A DNA stretch of 64,000 nucleotides from positions 1,302,001 to 1,366,000 of the forward strand of contig VNWV01000003.1 of assembly GCA_009801085.1 (NCBI GenBank). Direction: 5' to 3'. The notes under the pieces were generated by a model. That model searched no databases. It was given only the letters and a program-made list of their open reading frames with translations, and was not told the origin of the DNA. Positions 30,745 through 41,476 of this stretch are shown here, piece after piece. The position numbers and the translations under genes were made by a program. The stretch comes from Lasiodiplodia sp. COLG20. Taxonomy: Eukaryota > Ascomycota > Dothideomycetes > Botryosphaeriales > Botryosphaeriaceae. The first letter of the stretch is position 1; every line of letters begins with the position of its first letter.

Positions 30745-32313
30745 ATGCGTAGATTTGCTCAGCTGTTCTCCAACAACATTCACTCGCTCACACGCATCTC
30801 TTTCGGAACTCAGCCACAACCCCAAAAGGCATATTCACTATTTTGCTCAAGACACTACACCACCAGAATGGCACCACTACAGCCAGACGACATCCTACGC
30901 AGCCTGCAGACAGGAAACCAGAATCAGGATGCCACTCAAAACTTAGACCCCAAGCCGGCAACACTCAAACTCCCACCACGGCCACCATCATCTGGAGAAC
31001 TTCCCGCACCGCTCGACTTCCTCACGCCATCCAAATTCCAGGGCGAATTCCCAGTCGACAGCAACCGCATCGCCCTCTTCCCGGCCGCGCAGATCGAGCA
31101 AGACGCCCTGTCCACGCGGGTAGTCCTCCACCCGCGCATGCCGCAGCTGCTCGACGCCTTCCTGCAGCACAAGCGCACCTGGGGCTCGACGCACGAGCAG
31201 CAGCTCTACCGCGGCATGACCTGGCCGCAGCTGGCGACGCGGCTGATCGAGAAGCGGCCGCTGTGCTTCCTGGGCCAGGGCGACACGACGCGGCTGCGCG
31301 ACAACCGCTGGATCGGGCCCGCGTACGCCGAGTGGGACCGCGTCGGCACGCCCGCGCAGCACCGCAACCGCTTCCTGACGCTGGACGCGTACCTGTCGTA
31401 CGACGAGATCATGCTGGGCAGCCTGCTCGCCGTGTCCGGCCCTACGCACTTCGTCAACAGCGGCGGCCGCTACAACTGCGCCGTCCCCGCCGCCGACGAC
31501 GTCCCGTTCCAGCCCCGCGGCGTCATGGTCGGCCTCGTCGGCCCCCGCTTCGAGCGCGACGGCCGGCACGACTCCGCCATCATCTGCAAGCCGCCGCGTT
31601 CGTCGTCGTCGCGCCAGGTTGCGGGAGGAGCAGCGACGACGATGATGGACGCCGACGTGCGCCGCTTGATCCAGCAGTGGCTGCTGCCGGACGACGCCAT
31701 CGACGACCGCGAGAACGAAGAGGTCCGGTTCACCGTGCGCGGCGACTTCGACGTCGTCATGTACAAGGCCCGGCTCCGCGTCTCGTTCGACCTGCTGCTG
31801 CTCGAGGCCGCGGCCCGCGCGAAGGCGGCGGGTAAGAGCGCGGTGGTGCACGTCGTCGGCCTCGGCCTCGGCGTGTGGCGCAAGTACCGCGTGCAGAATC
31901 AGCTCTTCATCCAGGCTTTCGCGGAGAGCTTGAGGGCGCTGGACCTGCAGCATGTTAGTAAAGTGCAGCTCGGATGGATCAGGGATGTGCCCGAGGAGAC
32001 GCAGGTGGAGGTCGTGGCGGCGGGCGAGGCGAAGGGGGTGGAAGTCGTCTTCACCCAGGAGGATCCGTGCAGGAAGTTGGATGATGACGGGAAGCTGCTC
32101 GTCGTGTCGTGGGCGTGGGATGGGAATTCGTACGTTGGGAATGAGTATTGGAATGGTTCGTTGGCTGGGAGTGGCGATCCGGCGGCCGCCTGCTTCTCGA
32201 CCATCGCGGAGCTGATGAATCCGGATATCAATCCGTTTGCGCATAGGGTCATGGTCGTGGGCGCCGGGAACGAGGAAGAGTGTCTTCCGTGGGGAGAACT
32301 TGGCCAAAGATGA
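30745..32313 (+). CDS. Conserved fungal protein (DUF4804-like), probable mitochondrial presequence
   Basis: Intronless, 522 aa from the ATG at 30745. The first ~41 residues (MRRFAQLFSNNIHSLTRISF... ending HYTTR) are rich in Arg, Ser and Phe and free of acidic residues, like a mitochondrial targeting sequence. A second ATG at 30868 (MAPLQPDD) would give a 481-aa cytosolic form. Conserved-looking blocks: RTWGSTHEQQLYRGMTWPQL, YLSYDEIMLGSLLAVSGPTH, FVNSGGRYN, VVHVVGLGLGVWRK and, at the end, SWAWDGNSYVGNEYW plus GSGDPAAACFSTIAELMNPD. These recall the DUF4804 family, from memory and with moderate certainty. The GNEYW and SGDPAAA blocks suggest a conserved pocket. Biochemical role unknown. Confidence 0.65.
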   Translation: MRRFAQLFSNNIHSLTRISFGTQPQPQKAYSLFCSRHYTTRMAPLQPDDILRSLQTGNQNQDATQNLDPKPATLKLPPRPPSSGELPAPLDFLTPSKFQGEFPVDSNRIALFPAAQIEQDALSTRVVLHPRMPQLLDAFLQHKRTWGSTHEQQLYRGMTWPQLATRLIEKRPLCFLGQGDTTRLRDNRWIGPAYAEWDRVGTPAQHRNRFLTLDAYLSYDEIMLGSLLAVSGPTHFVNSGGRYNCAVPAADDVPFQPRGVMVGLVGPRFERDGRHDSAIICKPPRSSSSRQVAGGAATTMMDADVRRLIQQWLLPDDAIDDRENEEVRFTVRGDFDVVMYKARLRVSFDLLLLEAAARAKAAGKSAVVHVVGLGLGVWRKYRVQNQLFIQAFAESLRALDLQHVSKVQLGWIRDVPEETQVEVVAAGEAKGVEVVFTQEDPCRKLDDDGKLLVVSWAWDGNSYVGNEYWNGSLAGSGDPAAACFSTIAELMNPDINPFAHRVMVVGAGNEEECLPWGELGQR

Positions 32314-33300
32314 GAGTGGAGGCGCGCACGATGAGACGGAAGAGGCGGGAGGCTGCAGGAGTAGTTACGGGAGGATGCGCAATAGTGTTGAGGCAATTTT
32401 ACAGGTCTCAGCTTTCAAAACAGCGAGAAATTGTTGAATAGAGGTTTCATACTGCGGGCTGCAACTCTCTGGCCTTGTTTCTCACCAACCTAGACATTCT
32501 GTTGGCGTTGGGGAAAATATTGTTTTTGACAGACGGGGTATTACGTCAAGATGCGCCATTGTTCAGACATCTTATGAATTTCAAACACACTGTGGCCACT
32601 TTGCTCGTTGCACAACCTTGCTGATCGCCTAACTCTTGCCTCCATTGGTGCCGTCTTCGGCGGAAACGGCCGTGTCTGTCTCTTTCCGTTTGTTGTTTGC
32701 TACTCTGTTTGCTGTTTGTTACACCGCTTTATTCGCCGTGGTTTGCCATCTAACAACGTATATCTTTCATGCTACCTGGCGATACTCTCTGAATCATCAC
32801 TCGCTTCTCGCTCTTCCTCTCTCCCTCTATATATATATAGAGGGAGAGGATGAGGATGAGGATGACTGACATGTATATATCTCATCATCATCGTCATCTA
32901 ATCAATATCCTTCGCGATATTTATCATTACCAACCAGCCTCCACTTTTACCAGAATAGCGCAACGTTGAGCGCAGGTTCTGCCGCGGAACGCGACGCTTT
33001 GGGATGAGCAAGTGCTCAGAGTCGGCTCCAAAGGTTCCATTATCATGGGATAATGACGACCTTCTGGATGATGCAGAAGATGGACCAAGGGGCACTGATG
33101 GCGGCAGTCGCGAAGGAACGCTCCAGGCCACAGATGCTCGAAAGGTAAGAGAATCCGATGCCGCAGAGCAGGGCTACCGCGACCTTTGCGACACTGTCGT
33201 TCGAGAGTCTGGTAACCCAATTGTGGGTGAAGGAGAGGCACCTCGCGGACGGCGGTGAGAATCTTCAATGCAGATGATGGGAAGCAGCTCGCTGACGAAG
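32314..33300. other. Intergenic with palindrome and a possible decayed membrane-segment frame
   Basis: No intact gene supported. A 30-base palindrome lies at 32819-32848. On the minus strand between about 33060 and 33270 one frame encodes two hydrophobic stretches (VAKVAVALLCGIGFSYLSS and FATAAISAPWSIFCIIQ) ending in a stop; I could not join it to a gene. Confidence 0.35.
32819..32848. repeat. Perfect 30-bp palindrome with TA core
   Basis: CTCTCCCTCTATATA followed directly by its exact reverse complement. Could form a cruciform or hairpin. Confidence 0.8.
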
Positions 33301-34021
33301 TCATAGGTGTTGTTTGGATTGTTCAACACCTGGCTGAGGTGTCTCTTGGAGCACGTGAAGCAATTCAAACCCTTTGAACGCTTCAAGCTTTTCGGTTTCA
33401 ACGAGTTTGCAGTACTCTTGGGCATGCTGGTAGTGATGGCGATCAGAGACTTCACCTGTCGCCAAACCATTATCGGTAAGAAGTTTGCACCCGGAATTTG
33501 GCTCAGTTGACTGATAGCTAGGCCAGGGCGCTCACGACATGCCGCTCAATGGTTTGAACGGGGAAAATGATGCAGTTTATGGCTTTTTGGCGTCATTGGC
33601 TGGCCACTGTATCGACGAACTCCCCCCACCTTCCCCAGTCGAAGCATTCCAGGCACCACGGGAGAACGGCGCCTGGGATTATCTTCTTCAAATATTCGTG
33701 TCTCAGGGAGCCTTGGAAATCGAGACGATGCAAGACTTCATCCCTGTGAAGAAGAAGAACTTCGATCTGTGGGTCCAGGATTGCGGCGTTGAGGAACCGC
33801 AACTGAGAGGCCTTTCGAACGGCGAGCCAAGAACGATTCTGTGGCTCAAAGACCTCTTGCCACGTCTCTACATAGCTGTACTTGATGGAGCCTTTAGACG
33901 CTTCGGCGTAGGGTGACAGCCTGACTTCATATACTGAGCGCACCTCTATGTGAGTAGCATATCGTCTACGCTTCAAAACATTTCTTCGTCTACTATCTCT
34001 TTGCCCACAGAAAATGCACAT
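33301..34021 (-). CDS. Hypothetical protein, 202 aa
   Basis: Model: complement(33301..33517, 33630..34021). Exon 1 starts MCIFCGQRDSRRRNVLKRRR and runs through EVLLLHRDEVLHRLDFQGSL and LPWCLECFDWG. A 112-nt intron (GTGGGG donor, CCTAG acceptor) preserves the frame into SYQSTEPNSGCKLLTDNGL and SDRHHYQHAQEYCKLVE. The second exon has no internal ATG. Protein-like composition and consistent phase support a gene, but the donor is weak and no family is recognised. A hydrophobic frame lies just downstream and could belong to a longer version. The plus-strand ORF at 33539-33916 is antisense to it. Confidence 0.42.
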
Positions 34022-34216
34022 GGTGAATTCAGTGAAGCACAAAATTATGCATTTCATTTCCGCTATGTGTGCGAAAAATATTCAAGGGACCATAACTAGC
34101 GACAACCGGAACCGTTCTTTCTACAACACACTCAACATTTTCAAAATCCAGTCCTCAACCAGCTTCAGAACAGCAAAACACTACACTTTCACTGAGAAGA
34201 AACCACAGAAGCCGCG

Positions 34217-35647
34217 ATGAATCCAATACTCGAAGTCCCAGTCCTTGGCCGTCTACTTGAAAAGTCCTCCATGGGCTGGTTCATGAAGAAATCTGAGAGA
34301 GGCTGCGAGAACCCCACTGGGGCTTTTGAGATCTTCATGACCACTGAGGGTATCCAGGCCCTCCACGCCGCCAGTCAAAGTTGGGAAATCCGCAAGGCGA
34401 TCACATCCCTGAACATCAAGATCGGCTGCTTCTCAATGAAGCCAGAAAAAGAAAGTCTCACGTTACATCCTCCAGCGTGGAGCGAGGCTGATGAGTACAA
34501 GAATTCCTTCCTGATCGGGGACAGCGACATTAGGCTCCTGAGTCAAGCTTTATCCAACCTACCAAATCTCGTACAAGTCTACGTCGGCAAAGGAAGAACG
34601 CCTGCTCACGTCTTAGGCGGCGAAAAGTACGCAGTGGACCACTGCGCGTGGTTCGAGGAAGTCAACGACATGCGAATACCAGTCGCAGGTCACGTATTCA
34701 GGACGGGGGGAGTCAAGAGCGTGTACGAAGCTCTGGCTCTGAGCAGCTATTGCTTCAAAAGGCTGGGCATCAAGAGCGACTCAACTGTGACTCTCGGTCA
34801 AGACGCTGGGATTGTGAATTTGAGCTTCAATCTTGCCGAGCCGATTCTCACAAAATTGACAACCAAATTCCAGAACCTCACGAGGTTCCATTTTACAATG
34901 GCGTTTCAAGAGGACAGGAATCCCAACACTGAAGATGAGCGTCTCCAGTTGCTGGTTCGGTTCCTCACGACTACGTCTTCTCTGGAGTCATTCCGCCTTG
35001 CTGCGTCCAAAGGAAGCGTCTTTTCCTCAGACTTGATCACCACCGTGCGCGATGCCTTACCCGCCTCCCTAAGAGAATTCCACCTCTACAACTCCAAGCT
35101 CACCGCCGCGGTTCTTCACCGAATTCTGGATCTCCGTCATCGCAAAGTTACCGAGCTTGGTCTCTACCGCTGCTTCCTTGTCGACGAAAGCTGGAAACTA
35201 TTCTCCCGCACGCTGGACATGTACAAGTCATGCTTGAAGCACGTCTACCTCGAGGAGCTCTGGGAGTTACGTCACGAGCTTCAGGGCGACAGCGGCCTGT
35301 CCGACGGCCGGAAAGTATTTTCAGCTCGGCGCATCTTCCACGATAACAGGAACGTGTGCACACACGGCTATGACATATGCCCATTTAGCGACTGCGCCAG
35401 CTATCGGAAGTCTGACTTCCGCGATAATTCCATGTTCATGGAATATGGTCGCGTTCACGTTAGAGACCCAAACCTCAAGGTCCATAGAGTGGAATTTCGC
35501 GGTATGTGTCTCGTCGATCCGATCTTGTGCACATGGATGCAGCGGCATTGGCGGTCTGTTACCAGAAAAGACCTTGGTCCATATCTGCGATATTGGTACA
35601 AGGCCAGACAACTTCTAAAAGAACATGAAGGTCCGGCCGAGAAGTAG
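34217..35647 (+). CDS. LRR-like relative of the F-box family, F-box missing (family member 2)
   Basis: Intronless, 476 aa, start at 34217 after a CA/CT-rich leader with stops. The body aligns with the genes at 3400 and 36739: SLNIKIGCFSM near residue 74, LSNLPNLVQVYVGKG near 115, the LREFHLYNSKLTAAVLHRIL block, and LGLYRCFLVDESWKLF with HVYLEELWELRHEL. The N-terminal ~60 residues replace the F-box and show no F-box pattern. Without it the protein probably cannot bind Skp1 and might act as a decoy or be decaying; both are inference. It lies 1.1 kb upstream of family member 3 in the same orientation. Confidence 0.65.
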   Translation: MNPILEVPVLGRLLEKSSMGWFMKKSERGCENPTGAFEIFMTTEGIQALHAASQSWEIRKAITSLNIKIGCFSMKPEKESLTLHPPAWSEADEYKNSFLIGDSDIRLLSQALSNLPNLVQVYVGKGRTPAHVLGGEKYAVDHCAWFEEVNDMRIPVAGHVFRTGGVKSVYEALALSSYCFKRLGIKSDSTVTLGQDAGIVNLSFNLAEPILTKLTTKFQNLTRFHFTMAFQEDRNPNTEDERLQLLVRFLTTTSSLESFRLAASKGSVFSSDLITTVRDALPASLREFHLYNSKLTAAVLHRILDLRHRKVTELGLYRCFLVDESWKLFSRTLDMYKSCLKHVYLEELWELRHELQGDSGLSDGRKVFSARRIFHDNRNVCTHGYDICPFSDCASYRKSDFRDNSMFMEYGRVHVRDPNLKVHRVEFRGMCLVDPILCTWMQRHWRSVTRKDLGPYLRYWYKARQLLKEHEGPAEK

Positions 35648-36738
35648 GTGTCGCACTCACTCTTGGCGGGCTTGAGACCGTTCTTTACGGCAGTACCGAC
35701 TTGGATGATCCAATCCCTCAGAGGGCTCTGAATCATGCGGATGGGCTTGTGGCACAGTGGTGGGGCTCGAGAGGAAGCCAGAGGAAGATGCCAATCACTG
35801 TCAGAGCTGAGAATTTGTTTTGTTGTTAAAGTCCGCGATTAACGATTCGTTTACGGGTTGTTTGTCTTTTTTCTTTTTTGATGAGGCAGGGCTTAAATGA
35901 GAATACACTACTGTACGTGGAAAGTATAAGCTGTGCAATTTACTGTCTCATTAGGAAGATCGTGATTGTTAAGGGAGAATTTCATTTGTTAGCTGATCGA
36001 TGCGAAAGGACGTAAATTAGTAAATACGGCGAGTAGTGGTGATATGCCCCTGCCAAACAAGCTAAACTAAACCTAAACTGGAAAGAGTAATGTCATGGTG
36101 GTGATAAAGGTGTGAACCAGGAAGAAAGAACAAGCAATCGGCAAACCATTGGCTTTATGGCGAAGCATTCCCAGCGGGCTACTTGTCGGTACCCTTTTGC
36201 CGCACTCAAGCTCGAGTCTCGAGTGACTACACTACAATATATCTACCGAGCAAAGGGCATTACAATATCCTACGAACCATCTTCAGGGTTTCGAAGCACC
36301 AACAAGGTCCAGTTAATCGCCAGTACTACCATAGACTATATTTCCAAGCCGGTCATCTCCATGGCATCAGCACAATATTGCATGTTGGTGAGAAGGGCGG
36401 CTTCAATCACCAATTCACAACCACTTCCCAAAACGGCTAGCTCCAAAACGGCTAGCTCCAAAACGGCTGCCTTGAACTTCCACCTCCGGATGCCGAGAGC
36501 TTATTGCCGTAGGATTTCGCGGGACACCCATCCTCTCTATCCTTTACCACTCTTCCTCGTTCCGAGGAACGCAAATCCTCTTCGCACTTGATATTGGTCA
36601 CGGACAATCGGACACTCGTTAGAGCTTCGAGAAGCCACACCGGTAAGAAAATCTTACGGCATGTCTGCTTCTCGGTATGCTGATGCGACGTGACTACAGA
36701 ACCGGCTCTTGCGTCTTGCGCAAGCGCGCGCTTCCACC
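35648..36738. other. Intergenic between two F-box family members
   Basis: About 1.1 kb with no supported gene. AT-richer than its surroundings at 35820-36060. Contains a small tandem repeat at 36429-36468. Confidence 0.4.
36429..36468. repeat. 15-bp tandem repeat, ~2.7 copies
   Basis: Unit CAAAACGGCTAGCTC, repeated head to tail without mismatches; the last copy is partial. Confidence 0.85.
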
Positions 36739-38397
36739 ATGCACAACCCGCTCACCACCCGCGCTCGCGACGACCGACCTACCGGGCTTGATACACTGAA
36801 TGATGATGTCGTCCTCACTATAGCCCGCATGGCCTCTTCGTCTCGCGACGTTCTAAGCCTCCGCCTCACCTGCAAAGCACTGTCCAACAACCTCATCGAA
36901 TGGTTTCGCGCTGAACTGCCGAAGTTTCATAGTCGCCGCCCTGAGAGGCTCATGTTGCGCCTGTCTTCACCATACGATGTCGAGATATTCAGCGGCTTAG
37001 TTAAGAGCGAGCTCATCGCTCACCAGATCACTCATCTTCGAATCAACGTTACCGAATACAACTCAAAAGTCCTTCAGGACGTCGCATACGACATCAAGAT
37101 CCATAAACGCTACGGAAAGCTGTTTCTTGAGGATATAGGAAGCAATCCATCTGAGATTTGGGATCTTAGCGACCCCAGTAAACTTCGCGCGAATTGGCGC
37201 GAAGCCGTCTACTACAAGTATCAACAGGCTTACATCGAACAGGAGTGGATGAAGGCAAGCGGCGAGTACAAGAAGCATTTCACTGAAGGATTCAGACAGC
37301 TCCCTAATCTCAAGAAAATCGTCATAGGGGACTGGGCTATTGATAAGAAACATGACACAAATGACTGTCTCGTTGTTAGAGGACAGTATACTTCACCACA
37401 CGACACAGCTTTCGGCTGTAGGACAAGAACAGCTGCCGTTTCAACCATCTTCGCGCACCTTGCCTTACACCCCCAGGACCTAGAGACGCTCATTATCCAG
37501 CGCAAAGGCCCGGATTCTTGGCGCTTCAACAACGAAGAAGCTGGAACCTGGGCCTTCGATATCCCAGCCTCAGTTTTCAGTGCCTTGGCTGCTTCGATGG
37601 GCCATCTGAAGAAGCTACACTTGACTCTCAGTGACGGCACTTTCACCCAAGCAGATGGCCGTCGTAGCTATAGCGTGGCGCCGGATGGAACCACAAAGCA
37701 ATCTGGACTGCGAGCACTGACACGATTTGTCTCGATGTCGCCGGTCCTTGAGAGCTTCAGTCTTGCCGCGGCTATAGATACGCTCTTTCCGGTAACCTTC
37801 ATCCAGGACATCCTACGCATACTGCCTCCGACACTGTGCAGGATCCACCTGTTCAACATCATCACCTCGGTCACGGATTTGAACAAGTTCTTCTGGGAGC
37901 GACGTGCAGTGCTGCGGTCCGTCGGCCTCACCCGAGTCTACTTGGTGGGTGAGACGTGGGCACCCGTCTTCAAGCTCATGAAGGACCACCTTCCATCACT
38001 TGAGATTCTTCACTTGGAGCAGCTGTGGGAGCTGTTTGCTGAATTCTCTGTGTGGCTTTACTTCCCGCGTGCCCATGGCTTCGGGCGCAGGTACGACGGT
38101 CAGTTCGTAGATGGCCGGTGGTTTCCTGCAGAGGGCTACGATTCTCTGGATTGCAGAGAGCCTGGTGTCGATGAGGTTGATGATTTCCAGCCGTTCAAGC
38201 CGTACAGCATTCAGAAAGGCTTGGCAAGGGCGATTTGGAAGGTGTGGAGGGATAACAGGTGGACCACGACCGAATTGGCTGAGTATGGCATGCTGCCGAA
38301 GCGGGTCGTCGACCACATCCGCGAGACATTTGGAGAGAGACTAGAGGCAGGGTTTGACGACACAGATTTCTCGGAGTTGTTTGCAGTGGAATGGTGA
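36739..38397 (+). CDS. F-box/LRR-like protein with intact F-box (family member 3)
   Basis: Intronless, 552 aa from the ATG at 36739 (CACCATGC context). A contiguous F-box is at about residues 16-55 (GLDTLNDDVVLTIARMASSS, RDVLSLRLTCKALSNNL). Then QITHLRINVTEYNSK, FRQLPNLKKIVIGDW, and the family block LRSVGLTRVYLVGETWAPVF with LEILHLEQLWELFAEF. The C-terminus (YSIQKGLARAIWKV... LPKRVVDHIRETFGERLE) matches the C-terminus of family member 1 (SLQDGLQHAL... LPPKVLEYAAHRFGKTVE). Probably an SCF adaptor; target unknown. As the only member with an uninterrupted F-box, it shows what the ancestral layout was. Confidence 0.75.
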   Translation: MHNPLTTRARDDRPTGLDTLNDDVVLTIARMASSSRDVLSLRLTCKALSNNLIEWFRAELPKFHSRRPERLMLRLSSPYDVEIFSGLVKSELIAHQITHLRINVTEYNSKVLQDVAYDIKIHKRYGKLFLEDIGSNPSEIWDLSDPSKLRANWREAVYYKYQQAYIEQEWMKASGEYKKHFTEGFRQLPNLKKIVIGDWAIDKKHDTNDCLVVRGQYTSPHDTAFGCRTRTAAVSTIFAHLALHPQDLETLIIQRKGPDSWRFNNEEAGTWAFDIPASVFSALAASMGHLKKLHLTLSDGTFTQADGRRSYSVAPDGTTKQSGLRALTRFVSMSPVLESFSLAAAIDTLFPVTFIQDILRILPPTLCRIHLFNIITSVTDLNKFFWERRAVLRSVGLTRVYLVGETWAPVFKLMKDHLPSLEILHLEQLWELFAEFSVWLYFPRAHGFGRRYDGQFVDGRWFPAEGYDSLDCREPGVDEVDDFQPFKPYSIQKGLARAIWKVWRDNRWTTTELAEYGMLPKRVVDHIRETFGERLEAGFDDTDFSELFAVEW

Positions 38398-38916
38398 GTA
38401 TGTGGTCAACGCCATGATTTATGGGGTAGAACGGCTATGACCCCATGGATCAGCAGTGTTGCAAAAACTCTATGTTTCGAGAAGCTGGGTGTACTACTAG
38501 CAGCTTTTGCTTCTCACAGAGGTTGTGATTGCTTCTTTTTGATCTAAACCCCTGCTAGCTTCTGAGTCTAATGTATTGTCGATCGGTGACACAAAGTTCC
38601 TCTGCAATGGACCCTGTCGTGTTAGCTAGTGCTGATTCATTCGGCCCTGCCAACTGGTTTCCCCTCGTTCAGTTAATCTCTTGCCCAATCTAAGCTTGAG
38701 CTAGCTTGTATCGACATGCTGCAGTGTTTCTCGTGCGTACGCGAGATTCTTTACGACGGCTGGCATAACTCAGCAGACTCATTGATAATAGCTATGTAGC
38801 GAGGGTACAGCGACGATGGTATTCTTGCTGACGTCATCCGCGGGCGATCCTTGGCTTGCAACTGGCCAGCCTTTTCGCTAGCTGTGGGCCAAGCGTGAAC
38901 CCTCAAAACACCACCC
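38398..38916. promoter_or_regulatory. Upstream region of the Zn2Cys6 regulator
   Basis: About 520 bases, no ORF supported. The last ~80 bases (including TGACGTCATC, a CRE-type palindrome, near 38830) are duplicated upstream of the relic at 28575-28850. Confidence 0.45.
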
Positions 38917-41120
38917 ATGGCCTCTGATCGCCGTCTATTGCCCGCGCAACCACCACCATTGGACCCACGCTCGGATCCATCACGGGAACGGCCCCCTCCT
39001 CGCAGGAATCCGCCTCAACGAAACGCCCGCCGCTCGCTGATATGGGCCGCCTGTGCCGCTTGTCGGAAGCGCAAACAAAGAGTACGCCGGCTGTGTCGTT
39101 ATGCGAATCTTCTAATGGTTTGCTACACAGTGTGATGGTACTCGTCCGACGTGCAGCGTCTGCAAGGCCGCCGGCAAAGAATGCGTCTACGACACGCAGC
39201 AGGGCGAGACCAGAACCGCCGCCCTGAAAAACCGCAATGCCACGCTTGAGCGCGATCTCAATTCGGCTATGCAGGCCCTCCGCATGCTCCAGACCGCCTC
39301 CGATAGCGACGCCGCACATCTCCTCCAACGCCTGCGTTTTGCTGTTGATCTGCCTGCCTTTCTGTCCGACTTGCAACCCTCCCAGCCTTCAACCCCATCA
39401 CGCCCCCAGCAAAACTATGCCTGGATCGATGTCCCTGCCGTGCTGCGCTACATCCGCGATCATCTCGCTGATATCCAGCATGCCTTCTCCATCTATACCC
39501 AGCGCACCACCATGTTATTTCACATTTACACCGAGGTCGAAGTCTTCCAGATCCTGGCTCTCGTTCACCAGCCCTCCCTCCTCGACGTTCCGCGCCCCGT
39601 TCTTTGCGAGATGTGCAGCATCGTCGCTATTGCCGCACATTTTGACCGCAAACGCATCCCGCCTGATGTCAGCGACCTTATGTATAGCGTTGCGAAGCAC
39701 TTCCTTGACGACCTGGTTCTGCAATATCCTCTCAGGGCAATCAAAGTTTGCGCCCTCTTGGTGCTGTGTAACATAGTCGTCAAAGCTACCGTAGCTCTGA
39801 CTTATATCGGTATCACTCTTCCAGTGAGCTTTAACTCAAATCCCAGCTGACTTCAGCCTAGATATGGGGCTTGGAATAGCTCGCAACCTGGGCTTGTATG
39901 GCCAGCAACGCCCTCCCACTATCGACCAAGATAGCTGGGATGATGCAAAGAAAGTTTGGCGTTCTTTGGTCCTTTGCAAAGGCTGGCTGCAGGCCACTCT
40001 CGGTTATCTCCCCGACGATGTTGCTACCGTGGACCCCGTTCTGTGCATCGGAACATCCGACGCTCAGGACACGACCGAATTCTTCCGCACAGAGTTCACC
40101 AAAATTTCGATACTGAAGGCAAAAATTCTTGCCACTGCAGAACAACCTTATTTACATCGCAATACCATCGATCGCCTAAGGGCAGACCTCCAATCCTGGT
40201 ACCGTACTCTTCCGCCCGAATGGAATCTTTCACAAAACCTTACCAATATCAACGACCAATACCTACGCGTAACTACCTGTTACTTGCATCTCCTCCATCT
40301 TGGAGCTATCATGCTTTTACACCGACGCGTCGTATCCTGCTACCTCGAATTGCGCAAAGAAGATCCACATCGCGCTTTGGAAATGGTTGGAGGAGCAACC
40401 GAAGCTGTGAACGAAGGAATCACTGCTGCAAGGCTTTCTGCTCGGCTTCTGGCTCTAATCATGGAGGAGGGAGGTGTCACGCGGCATTGCTGGCTTTGCA
40501 TTTTCCAGTCGTACATGGCTTGCTGCACCCTGCTGTACACCAGCTTCCACAAGCGCCTGCACGAAGTCCCGACGCAAGAACCGGACGATGACTTTGAACT
40601 TTCCGGAAAAGCCTTAGCCACTTTGCGCTTCTGTGCCAAACTCGACCCGGGCGCTGGCAATCTCATGAAGACACTGCTACCTTACTCGTCGATGCTCGAC
40701 GGTGCGAAGCAGCCCGAAATTGGTATTTCAAATGCTGCGGCGGCAGACACGTCTGCTGTCCTTCAGCCCGTGGACCCTGCTCTAATATCATCCGAATATC
40801 TTTTCCCGCCCGAAGGCACGAGCAAACAGCACCAGGCATGCAACGAACTCTTCGAAACACTCAGCAGGCCCTTTGGCACCTTTTCACTCGTTCTCGACGA
40901 GGAGAAGCAACCGCCGCTGCTTCGCCAGACCATGACCAACGTCGACGAGCTCGGTCTCGGGATCCACTTGGACTGGACCGGGGCAAATCAGGCCTCTTTC
41001 GACAGCGGACGAGCGGGGGGTCGGTTCGCCGAGGGGGTCCAAGGACAGCCCTTTGGCTGGACCTGGTCGCGGAGTAGCACCGAACATTTGAAAGAAGCAG
41101 AGACGCTGGAAATTAGCTGA
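38917..41120 (+). CDS. Zn2Cys6 fungal transcription factor
   Basis: Model: join(38917..39081, 39131..39809, 39862..41120), 700 aa. The zinc cluster is split by intron 1: CAACRKRKQR in exon 1, then C, and CSVCKAAGKEC in exon 2, giving the exact spacing Cx2Cx6Cx6Cx2Cx6C at residues ~46-73. A leucine-rich stretch (RNATLERDLNSAMQALRML) follows and may be a dimerisation coiled coil. The fungal_trans middle domain is recognisable (HIYTEVEVFQILALVHQPSL, then across intron 2 TYIDMGLGIARNLGLYGQQ). The N-terminal 40 residues are Pro/Arg-rich. Target genes are unknown; the adjacent carboxylesterase is one candidate. Its 5' end has a truncated duplicate at 28.6 kb. Confidence 0.88.
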
Positions 41121-41476
41121 GGATTCGGTCGTCGAAGAGTATGCGCACGGCTGTGAATACCCTGCTGGCCATCTTATAATTCGTGGTTTCTGTGCTGGAA
41201 TCCCCTTGAGGGTATCACAGCGAAATTGATGGTCCTAAGCATTGACTTTGGGTCTCCATCGCGTTAGTTCTTAACATATTTTAATCAACTGATACTGGCC
41301 TTTGTACTCCGGCAACGCATAGTTCTCTTCTCAACATCAAGAAAGACCGTAACGTCTGGTTGACATTTCCTTCGCGCAGATCTCCAATTTGACTTCGGGG
41401 CCCCGCCAACTAAAACACCATTCCCAACTTCCTCTCTTGCATAGCTATCCACATTCAGCCTGTGCCTCCTCGCCCC
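41121..41476. other. Convergent intergenic region, no gene
   Basis: About 355 bases between the regulator stop and the carboxylesterase stop; 3' UTRs only. Confidence 0.45.

Noticed and set aside
30988..32307. 439-aa minus-strand ORF antisense to the DUF4804-like gene
   Set aside because: Shadow ORF in GC-rich coding DNA; His/Arg/Val-rich composition without family pattern.
33539..33916. 125-aa plus-strand ORF
   Set aside because: No family pattern; the minus strand gives a two-exon model with consistent phase, though this is not certain.
34705..34725. GGGGGAGTCAAGAG resembling the inverted-repeat unit near 3275
   Set aside because: Lies inside the coding frame of the F-box family gene and the match does not extend.
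35640..35740. Minus-strand frame reading SPLRDWIIQVGTAVKNGL with a GTGAGT nearby
   Set aside because: Too short to call; overlaps the 3' end of an F-box family gene and no further exon could be joined.
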